Positions 35,756 to 43,052 of a stretch of DNA of 64,000 bases are shown one piece after another. A model generated the notes under the pieces. That model was not told the DNA's origin. It ran no database searches and saw nothing but the letters and a program-made list of their open reading frames with translations. Each line of letters begins with the position of its first letter. Positions within the stretch are counted from its first letter, which is position 1. Location of the stretch: positions 186,001 through 250,000 of the forward strand of contig CANNFX010000001.1 in NCBI GenBank assembly GCA_947504025.1, in the 5' to 3' direction. Source of the stretch: an uncultured Sphingomonadaceae bacterium. Its GTDB lineage: Bacteria; Pseudomonadota; Alphaproteobacteria; Sphingomonadales; Sphingomonadaceae. Both the position numbers and the translations under genes were made by a program.

Positions 35756-35771
35756 TAGTATTACTATACTA
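35756..35771. promoter_or_regulatory. Dyad symmetry in the AT-rich region upstream of the peptide pair
   Basis: TAGTAT and ATACTA flank TACT, a perfect 6-bp dyad, in a ~170-bp AT-rich stretch (35690-35858) that contrasts with the GC-rich surroundings. A -35-like TTGACC is at 35786-35791 without a convincing -10. It could be an operator or simply AT-rich promoter DNA. Confidence 0.35.
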
Positions 35772-35858
35772 GAACATCTGAAGTTTTGACCAAGATGTAC
35801 ATTTCACTCACTCTTATTGAGCATCAAATGGTGCTAACAACTTAAGTGAGGAAACGAA

Positions 35859-36089
35859 ATGTCACACATGAATCAAGAGGTATTCGCATCGGGCGGTATC
35901 CAGGCACTTAGCTTCGACGAAATCGATTACGTCGCAGGCGCAAGTGAACTGGGCGAAAACGTCCTTACGTTCGGCGGCGCTGGTGGCGCTATCGGCGCAA
36001 TGATTGGCGGCGCGCCAGGCGCTGCTGCCGGTGCACTGGTCGGCGCAGCCGTTGGTGTTGTTGTAACCATCGCAGACAAGGAAGACTGA
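35859..36089 (+). CDS. Gly-zipper peptide with Gly-Ala double-glycine-type leader (candidate bacteriocin peptide A)
   Basis: 76 residues after a GAGGAA ribosome binding site. Residues 1-28 resemble a class II bacteriocin leader: IQALSFDEIDYVAGA, with the L-S-x-x-E-I-x-x-V pattern ending in Gly-Ala where C39 peptidases usually cut after Gly-Gly. The predicted 48-residue mature part has many GxxxG/small-xxx-small motifs (GGAGGAIGAMIGGAPG) and a hydrophobic helix ending in a charged DKED tail. It shares AAGALVGAAVG exactly with the next gene. An antimicrobial role is inference; other Gly-zipper peptides exist. Confidence 0.7.
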   Translation: MSHMNQEVFASGGIQALSFDEIDYVAGASELGENVLTFGGAGGAIGAMIGGAPGAAAGALVGAAVGVVVTIADKED

Positions 36090-36092
36090 GCC

Positions 36093-36299
36093 ATGATCAA
36101 CGATCTTTCATTCAACGAAATTGAATCTGTCGATGGTGCTGGCGACGTCAAAAGCATCGCAGTTGATACGGCTGCCGGCGCACTAGTGGGCGCAGCTGTA
36201 GGCTTCCTCGTGGGTGGTCCCGTCGGGGCCGTGGCTGGTGCAGTTAGCGCCGGTGCTCACGCTGCGATCATCAGCACGGCCGTTCACACGAGCGACTAA
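36093..36299 (+). CDS. Gly-zipper peptide with Gly-Ala leader (candidate bacteriocin peptide B)
   Basis: 68 residues, ATG 3 bp after the stop of peptide A, so probably translationally coupled. The 16-residue leader INDLSFNEIESVDGA repeats the L-S-F-x-E-I-x-x-V pattern with the same Gly-Ala end. The predicted mature peptide of 52 residues contains AAGALVGAAVG followed by FLVGGPVGAVAGAVSAGAH, a Gly-zipper helix. Duplication of one ancestral gene explains the shared core. Two adjacent Gly-zipper peptides are the hallmark of class IIb two-peptide bacteriocins (family knowledge). Confidence 0.7.
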   Translation: MINDLSFNEIESVDGAGDVKSIAVDTAAGALVGAAVGFLVGGPVGAVAGAVSAGAHAAIISTAVHTSD

Positions 36300-36309
36300 T
36301 CACTCTGAC

Positions 36310-36343
36310 ATAATGAGGCTGTCCTGCCGGGCAGCCTCATTAT
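36310..36343 (+). terminator. 12-bp perfect hairpin between the peptide genes and the membrane protein gene
   Basis: ATAATGAGGCTG and CAGCCTCATTAT pair perfectly around a 10-nt loop. No T run follows, so it may be an attenuator or an mRNA-end stabiliser that lowers expression of the downstream gene relative to the peptides rather than a full terminator. Confidence 0.6.
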
Positions 36344-36374
36344 CTAAATGACTCTATTTGAAGGCCTAATCATC

Positions 36375-36545
36375 ATGAAAAAGAAGACATCATCGCTTAT
36401 TATTCCGATTTGCCTAATCCTGATGACGGCCGGAATTATCGAGTCCAGCGGCTACCAAATGGTCCTGCTTGCTATCGCGGCGTTTCTGGCGATTGTCCTG
36501 GCTTATGACAGCCTATCGTCCAAGTCAGACAACACCGGAAGCTAA
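36375..36545 (+). CDS. Small two-helix membrane protein (candidate immunity protein)
   Basis: 56 residues from the ATG at 36375 with GAAGG upstream; an ATG at 36348 in the same frame would add 9 residues. A Lys-rich head MKKKTSS is followed by two hydrophobic helices (IIPICLILMTAGII and MVLLAIAAFLAIVLAY) and a polar tail with KSDNTGS. Immunity proteins of pore-forming bacteriocins are often this small and membrane-embedded, and position directly after the peptide pair supports that reading, but it has no sequence hallmark. Its end forms a possible hairpin (CGGGCT/AGCCCG) with the convergent FrnE gene. Confidence 0.6.
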   Translation: MKKKTSSLIIPICLILMTAGIIESSGYQMVLLAIAAFLAIVLAYDSLSSKSDNTGS

Positions 36546-36551
36546 CGGGCT

Positions 36552-37244
36552 TCAGGCGATAGCCCGCGCCGCCACCCGCCTGAGCGCATTCACATAGACA
36601 TCGGGCTGCTGAGCGCCCGGGATCAAGAACTTGCCTTCCACGATCATCGCCGGGACGCCGGTGATATTGCTGTCGAAGGCTTGGCGCTCCTCTGCGCGGA
36701 CGCGGGCGGCTAGCGATTCGTCGTCCAACGCAGCGCTTGCGGCTTCGCGGTCGATACCTTCCGCATCGGCAATGTCCAGCAGCACATCGCGCTCGCCAAT
36801 TCGGCGGCGTTCGTTGAAATGGGCGCGGAACAAGGCGAGCTTCAGCGCCATCTGCTTTTCCTCGCCATAGGTATCGAGCGTATGCGTCAGCAGCTTATGC
36901 GCGTCGAAAGTGTTCCACATCATCGCGGGAGGTGCGGGGTCTTCGCCTCCATCATAATCGAGCGAGACGCGTGCCTGCTCAGCCACTTCGCGCATATGCG
37001 ACTGGATGCCTTTGCTCTCGTCCAGCGTGCGGCCATATTTGCGAGCGATATGTTCGGTGCGGTCTTCGCCCCCCGCAGCCATATCCGGGTTGAGTTCAAA
37101 CGGACGCCAGCGGATTTCAGCTTCGATCTCGCCACCTAGTGTTTCGAGGGCCTGCTGTAACTGGCCATATCCGATGATACACCACGGACACATAACATCA
37201 GAATAGATGTCGATTGTTAGCGTCTGCGGAACTGTGTCGGTCAT
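36552..37244 (-). CDS. DsbA/FrnE-like thioredoxin-fold oxidoreductase
   Basis: 230 residues without a signal peptide, so cytosolic. The active site CPWC occurs in IYSDVMCPWCIIGYGQL near residue 20, and NITGVPAMIVEGKFLIPGAQ provides the cis-Pro loop. This is the FrnE/2-hydroxychromene isomerase-type branch of DsbA proteins, often involved in disulfide isomerisation or stress. It overlaps nudC by 4 bp on the same strand. Confidence 0.92.
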   Translation of the reverse strand: MTDTVPQTLTIDIYSDVMCPWCIIGYGQLQQALETLGGEIEAEIRWRPFELNPDMAAGGEDRTEHIARKYGRTLDESKGIQSHMREVAEQARVSLDYDGGEDPAPPAMMWNTFDAHKLLTHTLDTYGEEKQMALKLALFRAHFNERRRIGERDVLLDIADAEGIDREAASAALDDESLAARVRAEERQAFDSNITGVPAMIVEGKFLIPGAQQPDVYVNALRRVAARAIA

Positions 37245-38122
37245 TTATCAAGCCACCAGGTTACAAGGTTATGCGCGATGGCGAAGGAGCGAGGGAAGAT
37301 GATATCATCTGTGCCATGCTCACCCGCCGCACGTGCCGCCTCTAGCTCATCCCTCGTGAACCAGCGTGCATCGTCGAGTTCGGTTTTATCGATAGTGATT
37401 TCAGGATCATCGGCGAACGAATGGCAACCGATCATTAGTTGACTGGGGAATGGCCAAGGCTGACTGGCGAGATAGGTCACATCGCGGACGTGTATGCCCG
37501 CTTCCTCATGCACCTCTCGTGCGACCGCCTCTTCGATAGTTTCACCTGGTTCGACGAAGCCCGCGAGTGCGGAGAATATCTTTGGAGGAAAGCGTGGTTG
37601 GCGGCCCAGCAGTAAGCGGTCTTCATGCTCAACCAACATGATCGTGACCGGATCAACCCGCGGGAAATGCTGCGCATCACAGGCCGCGCAATCGCGCTGC
37701 CAACCGCCTTTGGTGATTGTCGTCCTCATGCCGCAACGCGCACAAAAACGGTGCCGCGCATGCCAATCGACCAGGCTGCGCGCACCGCCGTAAATCGCCA
37801 GATCAGGCCTACCGAGAAGCTGCATCGCCTGCCACGCCCGCGGGTTGGCATAAGGGGGCTCGCCAGCGCCTTTGTCAGGCACAGCAGCAAAGCACGCTTT
37901 GCCTTCCATCAACCCAAGGAATACCAATTCCGCTTCCTGCGGAACATCGGCCAGCGTACCCCATACCAACGTTCCCTCGCCGCTGATGACCGGTTCCAGC
38001 CCTTCCATAACAAGCACCTTCGCCCGCCAATCCATCAAGCCGGCGAGGGCTTCCTTATTGGCGCGAATATGGTCGGCGCGATCGAGCGGCGAACCGGCAA
38101 AAGCAGGCACTGCCCCTGTCAT
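37241..38122 (-). CDS. nudC: NADH pyrophosphatase NudC
   Basis: 293 residues. The N-terminal NUDIX-like domain is followed by a zinc ribbon, CARCGM...CAACDAQHFPR (four Cys), and the Nudix box GFVEPGETIEEAVAREVHEEAGI (core GETIEEAVAREVHEE), then SQPWPFPSQLMIGC, the NudC-specific SQPWPFPxS array. It hydrolyses NADH and removes NAD caps from RNA. The ribbon's first Cys pair sits in HRFCARCGMRTT. Confidence 0.95.
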   Translation of the reverse strand: MTGAVPAFAGSPLDRADHIRANKEALAGLMDWRAKVLVMEGLEPVISGEGTLVWGTLADVPQEAELVFLGLMEGKACFAAVPDKGAGEPPYANPRAWQAMQLLGRPDLAIYGGARSLVDWHARHRFCARCGMRTTITKGGWQRDCAACDAQHFPRVDPVTIMLVEHEDRLLLGRQPRFPPKIFSALAGFVEPGETIEEAVAREVHEEAGIHVRDVTYLASQPWPFPSQLMIGCHSFADDPEITIDKTELDDARWFTRDELEAARAAGEHGTDDIIFPRSFAIAHNLVTWWLDK

Positions 38123-38127
38123 CTGAG

Positions 38128-39453
38128 TCAGGCTCCGGTGCCCATTGCAATTAAATCAGCAACCACAGCCTTTGGAAAATCAGCATGCACTTCATAGGCG
38201 TTGGACGGCATATATTGAGTGAAGAGCGCCGCGCGCAATCCGCGCTTCATATCCACCAACGCTACCGTGCCGGCTGCACCGCCCCATCCAAACGTCCCTG
38301 CCTGATCGCCCAAACCCACGCGGCCGCCAGCACCAAAGCCGGCGCCGTCAGCAAATGTGCCAGCCGTATCAACCGCTGGCGGCAACAGATTGGAAGTGCC
38401 AACGCGGACAACCAGCTCGCTCATCACACGGGTACCGTCGATCATGCCGTAATTGAGCAACAGTCGCTGCCAGCGATCATAATCGCGCGGGCTGCAAACA
38501 AGACCGGCCCCGCCATATGGGAATGCAGGCTTGTCGAGATAGATTGATGTTTTGGCCGGATCCATCGGGAACAGCAGGCCGTTGAAGATAGCATAATTGC
38601 CTGTCAGGCGCGGAATCTCACTCTTGGGAACAGTGAAATAAGTGCTCGTCATTCCTGCTGGCGTGAAGATACGCTCCTGGAGGAAAGTATCGAACGGCAT
38701 ACCAGAAGCGACCTCTATCACGCGGCCCAACAGATCAAGCGATACCGAATAGCTCCAAGTCGTTCCTGGCTGATATACCAAAGGAAGTTTGGCGAGATTA
38801 TCGGCAAAAACTTCGAGACTTTCTGCGGGCACGGTCGGGGCAACGCCGGGCAGTGTCATACGTGACACTTGGCCTGGATTGATCCCATTCTTCTCATATG
38901 CGTCCTTGATCGGACCCTTTTGTATGATGCCGTATCCAAGGCCAGCTGTGTGCGTCAGCAAATGACGGATTGTTATCGGACGTTCTGCATCCACCAGATC
39001 GTCGATCGGTCCGTCAGCAATGCGCTGGACCTTCATATCAGCAAAAGCTGGCAGTATTTCCGCCAAGGGCTGGTCCAGACGCAGCTTACCATCACTGATC
39101 AGCATCATAGCCGCCATGCCGGTAATCGGCTTCGTCATCGAATAAATGCGGTAGAGCGAATCCATGTCTGCAGGCGTGCTGCCGCCAACGGCCTGGGTTC
39201 CTTTGGCGATCACTTCTGCTTCGCCCTGCCCCCAGCCCAGCGTAGCCAACATGTTGGGCACCTTACCTTCGTCGACGTAACTATCGACCATGGCAGAGAT
39301 ATTCTTCCACGACGTCGGAGAATGTTGGCCATGCGCCATCGCCAAGCGGCCCATCGGCGCACCGGCAAGCAAAGCCCCTGCGCCCAGCAAGGCGCCGCCG
39401 CTGAGCAGTGACCGACGCGATACTTCCGGGGTGGAGTAATGAAGTGGCTTCAT
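38128..39453 (-). CDS. Tat-exported serine hydrolase of the beta-lactamase (class C) family
   Basis: 441 residues. The N-terminus has a twin-arginine motif RRSLLSGGALLGAGALLAG, suggesting Tat export. The catalytic SxxK is in YSMTKPITGMAAM (Ser-Met-Thr-Lys) near residue 104; a YS-type second motif is WSYSVSLDLLG, and a late GWGGAAGT replaces the KTG box. Similar proteins include EstB-like esterases and D-aminopeptidases; true beta-lactamase activity is not implied. It ends 6 bp before nudC's start, so may be cotranscribed. Confidence 0.87.
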   Translation of the reverse strand: MKPLHYSTPEVSRRSLLSGGALLGAGALLAGAPMGRLAMAHGQHSPTSWKNISAMVDSYVDEGKVPNMLATLGWGQGEAEVIAKGTQAVGGSTPADMDSLYRIYSMTKPITGMAAMMLISDGKLRLDQPLAEILPAFADMKVQRIADGPIDDLVDAERPITIRHLLTHTAGLGYGIIQKGPIKDAYEKNGINPGQVSRMTLPGVAPTVPAESLEVFADNLAKLPLVYQPGTTWSYSVSLDLLGRVIEVASGMPFDTFLQERIFTPAGMTSTYFTVPKSEIPRLTGNYAIFNGLLFPMDPAKTSIYLDKPAFPYGGAGLVCSPRDYDRWQRLLLNYGMIDGTRVMSELVVRVGTSNLLPPAVDTAGTFADGAGFGAGGRVGLGDQAGTFGWGGAAGTVALVDMKRGLRAALFTQYMPSNAYEVHADFPKAVVADLIAMGTGA

Positions 39454-39545
39454 GGCTGGGGCTTCCTCTCATGCAGGTCTCGTCGCCTGCTTTTGGTATT
39501 GTTTTGCCACTGATTGCAGTTGTGTGCGAAAGCATCAAGGGCGAC

Positions 39546-39576
39546 TTGAAATTCAGCGGTGCACTAGCTATATAAT
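39546..39576 (+). promoter_or_regulatory. Sigma70-like promoter directly abutting an ATG
   Basis: TTGAAA at 39546-39551 is 17 nt from TATATA (39569-39574); TATAAT at 39571-39576 lies 4 nt before the ATG at 39581. A start site 6-8 nt after the -10 would coincide with the ATG, implying a leaderless mRNA. Confidence 0.5.
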
Positions 39577-39580
39577 ACAC

Positions 39581-39802
39581 ATGCTAAACATACTTTCATT
39601 TATCCTCGGGATTATCTCGCTCGTCATCGTCATTCCTGCAACGATCCCACTACTTGGCTGGGCGAATTGGTTCGCGCTTCCATTGATCGTTATTGGCGTG
39701 GTGCTCGGCCAAATGTCTTCGCATAATAGCGGGCGGAACTTCTGCCTTGTCGTTCTTGCAATCGCTGCACTACGCCTGACACTTGGCGGCGGTATTATCT
39801 AA
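39581..39802 (+). CDS. Small hydrophobic membrane protein, possibly leaderless
   Basis: 73 residues from the ATG at 39581. Three hydrophobic stretches (ILSFILGIISLVIVIPA, WFALPLIVIGVVLG and FCLVVLAIAALRLTLGGGII) suggest a three-helix membrane protein with a DUF4190-like look (LGIISLV...IGVVLGQMS). There is no ribosome binding site, but a promoter -10 sits against the ATG. The stop overlaps mutY's stop by 4 bp on the opposite strand. Confidence 0.65.
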   Translation: MLNILSFILGIISLVIVIPATIPLLGWANWFALPLIVIGVVLGQMSSHNSGRNFCLVVLAIAALRLTLGGGII

Positions 39803-40848
39803 ACTAGCACCAACCGCGCAGCCTTAGCGAACAGGGTAGGAAGGCCTGCGTCCTCAATACCCATGATCGGCCACCATTCGCCATCGCCCTTAGGATCGAT
39901 TCCGCCTTCGTGGCGGTAAACCGACAATTCGAGCGATGCGTGAGTAAAAACGTGACGCACCATACCTGCCGGGTGCCATTCGCCCTCCAGCGGCGGGTTG
40001 CCCGATCCATCGGCCTGCGCGCTCCAACCGTCATCGGGTAATGCGCGCATCCCGCCGAGCATTCCTGCACGCCTGCGCCTGACCAGCCAGACTTTACCTT
40101 CACGTTCGATCCAATATGCCGCGCCTTTGCGTTCTGGTTTGACCTTCCTGGGCGGTTTAACGGGCAGACGTGCCGGATCGCCCGCCGCCCTGCCCATGCA
40201 AGCGCCCGACAAGGGACATAGAAGGCACTGCGGATCGCGGCTGCTACAAACGCTGGCGCCCAGATCCATCATTGCCTGCGCGAAATCACCAGCTCGCTTG
40301 TCGGGAGTGATGATGTCAGCCTTAGCCCGAATTGTTTTGCGCGAAGTTGGCAACGGCTCCTCGATAGCAAATAGCCGCGACACAACTCTCTCGACATTCG
40401 CATCGACAACCACGGCGCGTTCGCCAAAGGCAATCGCTGCTATCGCGGCAGATGTGTAGGCACCCAGCCCCGGCAACTTACGAAGTTCGGTTTCCTTTTT
40501 CGGAAATCCGCCAAGCGCCACCACCTGTCGGGCGCAGGCAATCAGATTTCTGGCCCGTGAGTAATATCCAAGCCCCGCCCAAGCAGCCATGACATCTTCT
40601 TCAGATGCAGCAGCAAGAGCCTCCACATCAGGCCAGCGCTCCGTAAATTTCCGGAAATAGGGCGCGGCCGCAGCAGTGGTCGTTTGTTGCAACATCACCT
40701 CTGACAGCCACACACGATATGGAGCGGGTGCATTCTCACCCGGCGGTGCCCGCCAAGGCAGGCTGCGGGCATGGCTGTCATACCAATCCAGAAGTAGGCC
40801 TGAAAGTTCGCGCTCGATGTCTTGTTTGCTGGCAGTCACGCGCAGCAT
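39799..40848 (-). CDS. mutY: A/G-specific adenine glycosylase MutY
   Basis: 349 residues from the ATG at 40848. MutY removes adenine opposite 8-oxoguanine. The helix-hairpin-helix LPGLGAYTSAAIAAIAFG with catalytic Asp in VVDANVERVVSRLF, plus the [4Fe-4S] loop CSSRDPQCLLCPLSGAC (C-x6-C-x2-C-x5-C), are intact. The C-terminal Nudix-like domain recognises 8-oxoG. WLSEVMLQQTTTAAAAPYF is the usual N-terminal motif. Its start is only ~20 bp from that of the divergent dciA gene. Confidence 0.95.
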   Translation of the reverse strand: MLRVTASKQDIERELSGLLLDWYDSHARSLPWRAPPGENAPAPYRVWLSEVMLQQTTTAAAAPYFRKFTERWPDVEALAAASEEDVMAAWAGLGYYSRARNLIACARQVVALGGFPKKETELRKLPGLGAYTSAAIAAIAFGERAVVVDANVERVVSRLFAIEEPLPTSRKTIRAKADIITPDKRAGDFAQAMMDLGASVCSSRDPQCLLCPLSGACMGRAAGDPARLPVKPPRKVKPERKGAAYWIEREGKVWLVRRRRAGMLGGMRALPDDGWSAQADGSGNPPLEGEWHPAGMVRHVFTHASLELSVYRHEGGIDPKGDGEWWPIMGIEDAGLPTLFAKAARLVLV

Positions 40849-40868
40849 ATGGCATGGCTTTAGGCCTG

Positions 40869-41465
40869 ATGGAACGGGATGATGACAAGCAGCAGGGAAA
40901 GCCTGCACCCAAAAAAGGCGCGGGGCCAAAGAAGGCCGCGAAGAAGCAATATAAGCCAAAGGCGCCTGCCCGCAGATATGAGCGTCCTCGCGGCGGCCCT
41001 GCGCGGCAAATATCTGACCTTATGCCGCAAATCGGCCGCACAGCATTCCGCCGCTTCGGCTTTGTTCAATCGAGTGTCGTCACGCGCTGGCCCGAAATTG
41101 TCGGCCCCACCCATGCAAAGGTTTGCTCGCCCGAGGCAATTCGCTTTCCGCCAGGGGAGAAGAGCGAGGGCATTCTCCAACTGGTCGTGTTGCCCGCTCA
41201 CGCCCCGCTGATCCAGCATGTCATTCCCGAGATCATGGAGCGGGTGAACCGCTTTTTCGGCTATGCAGCGGTATCACGCGTAAAAATCCGGCAAGGCGCC
41301 GTTCAGCCGCCACATGCTGAAAGGCGCCCGAGTGCGCCACCTTCTTTGAAACCGATCCCTATGGAACTGGGCGACAGCCTACGCGACATTGGCGACCCGG
41401 AACTGCGAACCGTGCTTGAATCGCTCGCCCGATCGATGGGTAGCAATGAGGATAAAAACGAATGA
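40869..41465 (+). CDS. dciA: DciA-like DUF721 protein (replicative helicase loader family)
   Basis: 198 residues from the ATG at 40869 (MERDDDKQQG); ATG 40854 is an alternative and longer frames run antisense through mutY. A Lys/Pro/Ala-rich basic tail region (residues 1-45) precedes the DUF721 domain (~50-140) with TRWPEIVGPTHAKVCSPEAI and LQHVIPEIMERVNRFFGYAAV-like core (IPEIMERVNRFFGY). DciA loads DnaB in bacteria lacking DnaC. It overlaps the first DsbA gene by 4 bp (ATGA). Confidence 0.85.
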   Translation: MERDDDKQQGKPAPKKGAGPKKAAKKQYKPKAPARRYERPRGGPARQISDLMPQIGRTAFRRFGFVQSSVVTRWPEIVGPTHAKVCSPEAIRFPPGEKSEGILQLVVLPAHAPLIQHVIPEIMERVNRFFGYAAVSRVKIRQGAVQPPHAERRPSAPPSLKPIPMELGDSLRDIGDPELRTVLESLARSMGSNEDKNE

Positions 41466-42157
41466 AGTTGAAGCGTATTCTTGGAGCAACCCTGCTAGCT
41501 GCAACAGCCGTGTTGGCTACTGGCGCTAGCAAAGGCTGGAACCAGACAATTGAGCGAACCGATGGTGGCCATATTATCGGCAATCCCGACGCGGATCTGA
41601 AAATCACCGAATTTATCAGCTACACGTGCCCCCATTGCGCCAAATTTGCACGCGAGGGTGAAGCCCCTTTGCAAATCGCCTATATTGGCTCAGGCAAGGG
41701 GTCGCTTGAAGTCCGGCATCTGATCTTGAACCAAGTGGATCTAACGGCAGCCATGCTTGCGTGGTGCGGCGATAAAGACAAATTCCCCGGTAATCATACG
41801 GCCTTCATGCTGCAGCAGGACGTCTGGCTGGGCGAAGCGCGCAAGGCTTCTGCCGGCCAAACAGCGCGCTGGCGGAACGCAAACCTGCGCGAGCGCAACC
41901 GCGCCATCGCTACTGATTTGAAATTCTACACGATCATGGAAGGGCGTGGATACACGCGCAACGAGACGGAAATATGCCTCGCCGATACTGCAATGGCTGA
42001 CCAACTGCTCACCAACACGCAGCGTAACTCGGAAGTGCACGGCGTTAAGGGAACGCCGAGTTTTCTGCTCAATGGCGAGCTGCTCGACGCAACACATAGC
42101 TGGCAAGCGCTCGAACCTAAGCTCAATGACGCCTATTTGGCGCTCAGCAAGGACTAA
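41462..42157 (+). CDS. Periplasmic DsbA-like thiol oxidoreductase (CPHC)
   Basis: 231 residues. Signal peptide ~1-22 (MKLKRILGATLLAATAVLAT). Thioredoxin_4 domain with active site CPHC in FISYTCPHCAKFAREG near residue 56, the DsbA helical insert, and cis-Pro in VKGTPSFLLNG. It probably oxidises or chaperones cysteine pairs in exported proteins. It is translationally coupled to dciA and followed 100 bp later by a lipoprotein paralogue with a different CxxC. No dsbB is nearby. Confidence 0.9.
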   Translation: MKLKRILGATLLAATAVLATGASKGWNQTIERTDGGHIIGNPDADLKITEFISYTCPHCAKFAREGEAPLQIAYIGSGKGSLEVRHLILNQVDLTAAMLAWCGDKDKFPGNHTAFMLQQDVWLGEARKASAGQTARWRNANLRERNRAIATDLKFYTIMEGRGYTRNETEICLADTAMADQLLTNTQRNSEVHGVKGTPSFLLNGELLDATHSWQALEPKLNDAYLALSKD

Positions 42158-42257
42158 GCTGCTTTTTCGCTAATGTGTGGAAATATACCGCACTCGCTTC
42201 AAACACTGCTCTTCATGGGCTAGCCTCAACCGCCTACGCATTGGGAATTTGACCGAC

Positions 42258-43007
42258 ATGACAAAGATCAACCGCATCTCGCTCGCCGCTCTGGCTCTTC
42301 CGCTCACTCTGGCACTGGCCGCATGCGGTTCAGAAACAACCGCAGAAGGATCACCTGCTGGCGAACCGATTGCTGCAATTCCCGCGCCTGAAGGGCAGGC
42401 TTGGGTCGACACTCTCTCCGTTTCGCCCGACGATGGCTATGTCATGGGCAATCCCGATGCACCAATCAAATTGATCGAATACGGCTCGCTCACATGCGGA
42501 GCCTGTGCCGGGTTCGCTGGTGAAGCGACCGCGACGCTGAAAGAGAAATACATCTCCTCCGGCGTTGTTAGCTATGAGCTTCGCAATCTGGTTCGCGGCC
42601 CCGATGATCTGGTGCTAGCCACCTTGGTCCGCTGCGGTGCGGACGAAGGGTACCACCCTCTTTCAGAACAGGTTTGGGGCAACCTCAACGAAATTCTTCA
42701 GCCGATCTACTCCAATCAGGAAGCGGCTCAGCAAGCTATGGCATTACCGCCAGAACAACGCTTCGCCGCATTTGCCAATACATTTGGTCTGACCGATTTC
42801 TTCGCCGCACGCGGCATTTCGCGTGATCAGGCGCAGGCCTGCCTGACGAATGTCGAAGAAGTGACCGCCATCGCCGAACGCTCACAAAAGCAGGCCGAAG
42901 AACTGGGCGTCACCGCGACACCGACATTCTTCATCAATGGCAATAACATCGGCAATCAGAGCTGGACCACGCTCGAACCTATGATCCAGGCCGCCGGCGC
43001 GCGGTAA
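42258..43007 (+). CDS. DsbA-like lipoprotein oxidoreductase (CGAC)
   Basis: 249 residues from the ATG at 42258. Lipobox LAAC at residues ~20-23, so outer- or inner-membrane tethered. The Thioredoxin_4 domain has active site CGAC in YGSLTCGACAGFAGE near residue 80, and cis-Pro in VTATPTFFINGN. Paralogous to the preceding CPHC protein; the dipeptide between the cysteines tunes redox potential, so the two may differ in oxidase versus reductase roles (inference). smc follows 45 bp later. Confidence 0.9.
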   Translation: MTKINRISLAALALPLTLALAACGSETTAEGSPAGEPIAAIPAPEGQAWVDTLSVSPDDGYVMGNPDAPIKLIEYGSLTCGACAGFAGEATATLKEKYISSGVVSYELRNLVRGPDDLVLATLVRCGADEGYHPLSEQVWGNLNEILQPIYSNQEAAQQAMALPPEQRFAAFANTFGLTDFFAARGISRDQAQACLTNVEEVTAIAERSQKQAEELGVTATPTFFINGNNIGNQSWTTLEPMIQAAGAR

Positions 43008-43052
43008 CGGAAGCGCCATGGGGTTCAGGCCAATAGGGGGAAGGCAGATCAC

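Noticed and set aside
36546-36566. CGGGCT/AGCCCG hairpin at the end of the candidate immunity gene
   Set aside because: Only 6 bp without a T run and overlapping two convergent stop regions; too weak to call a terminator.
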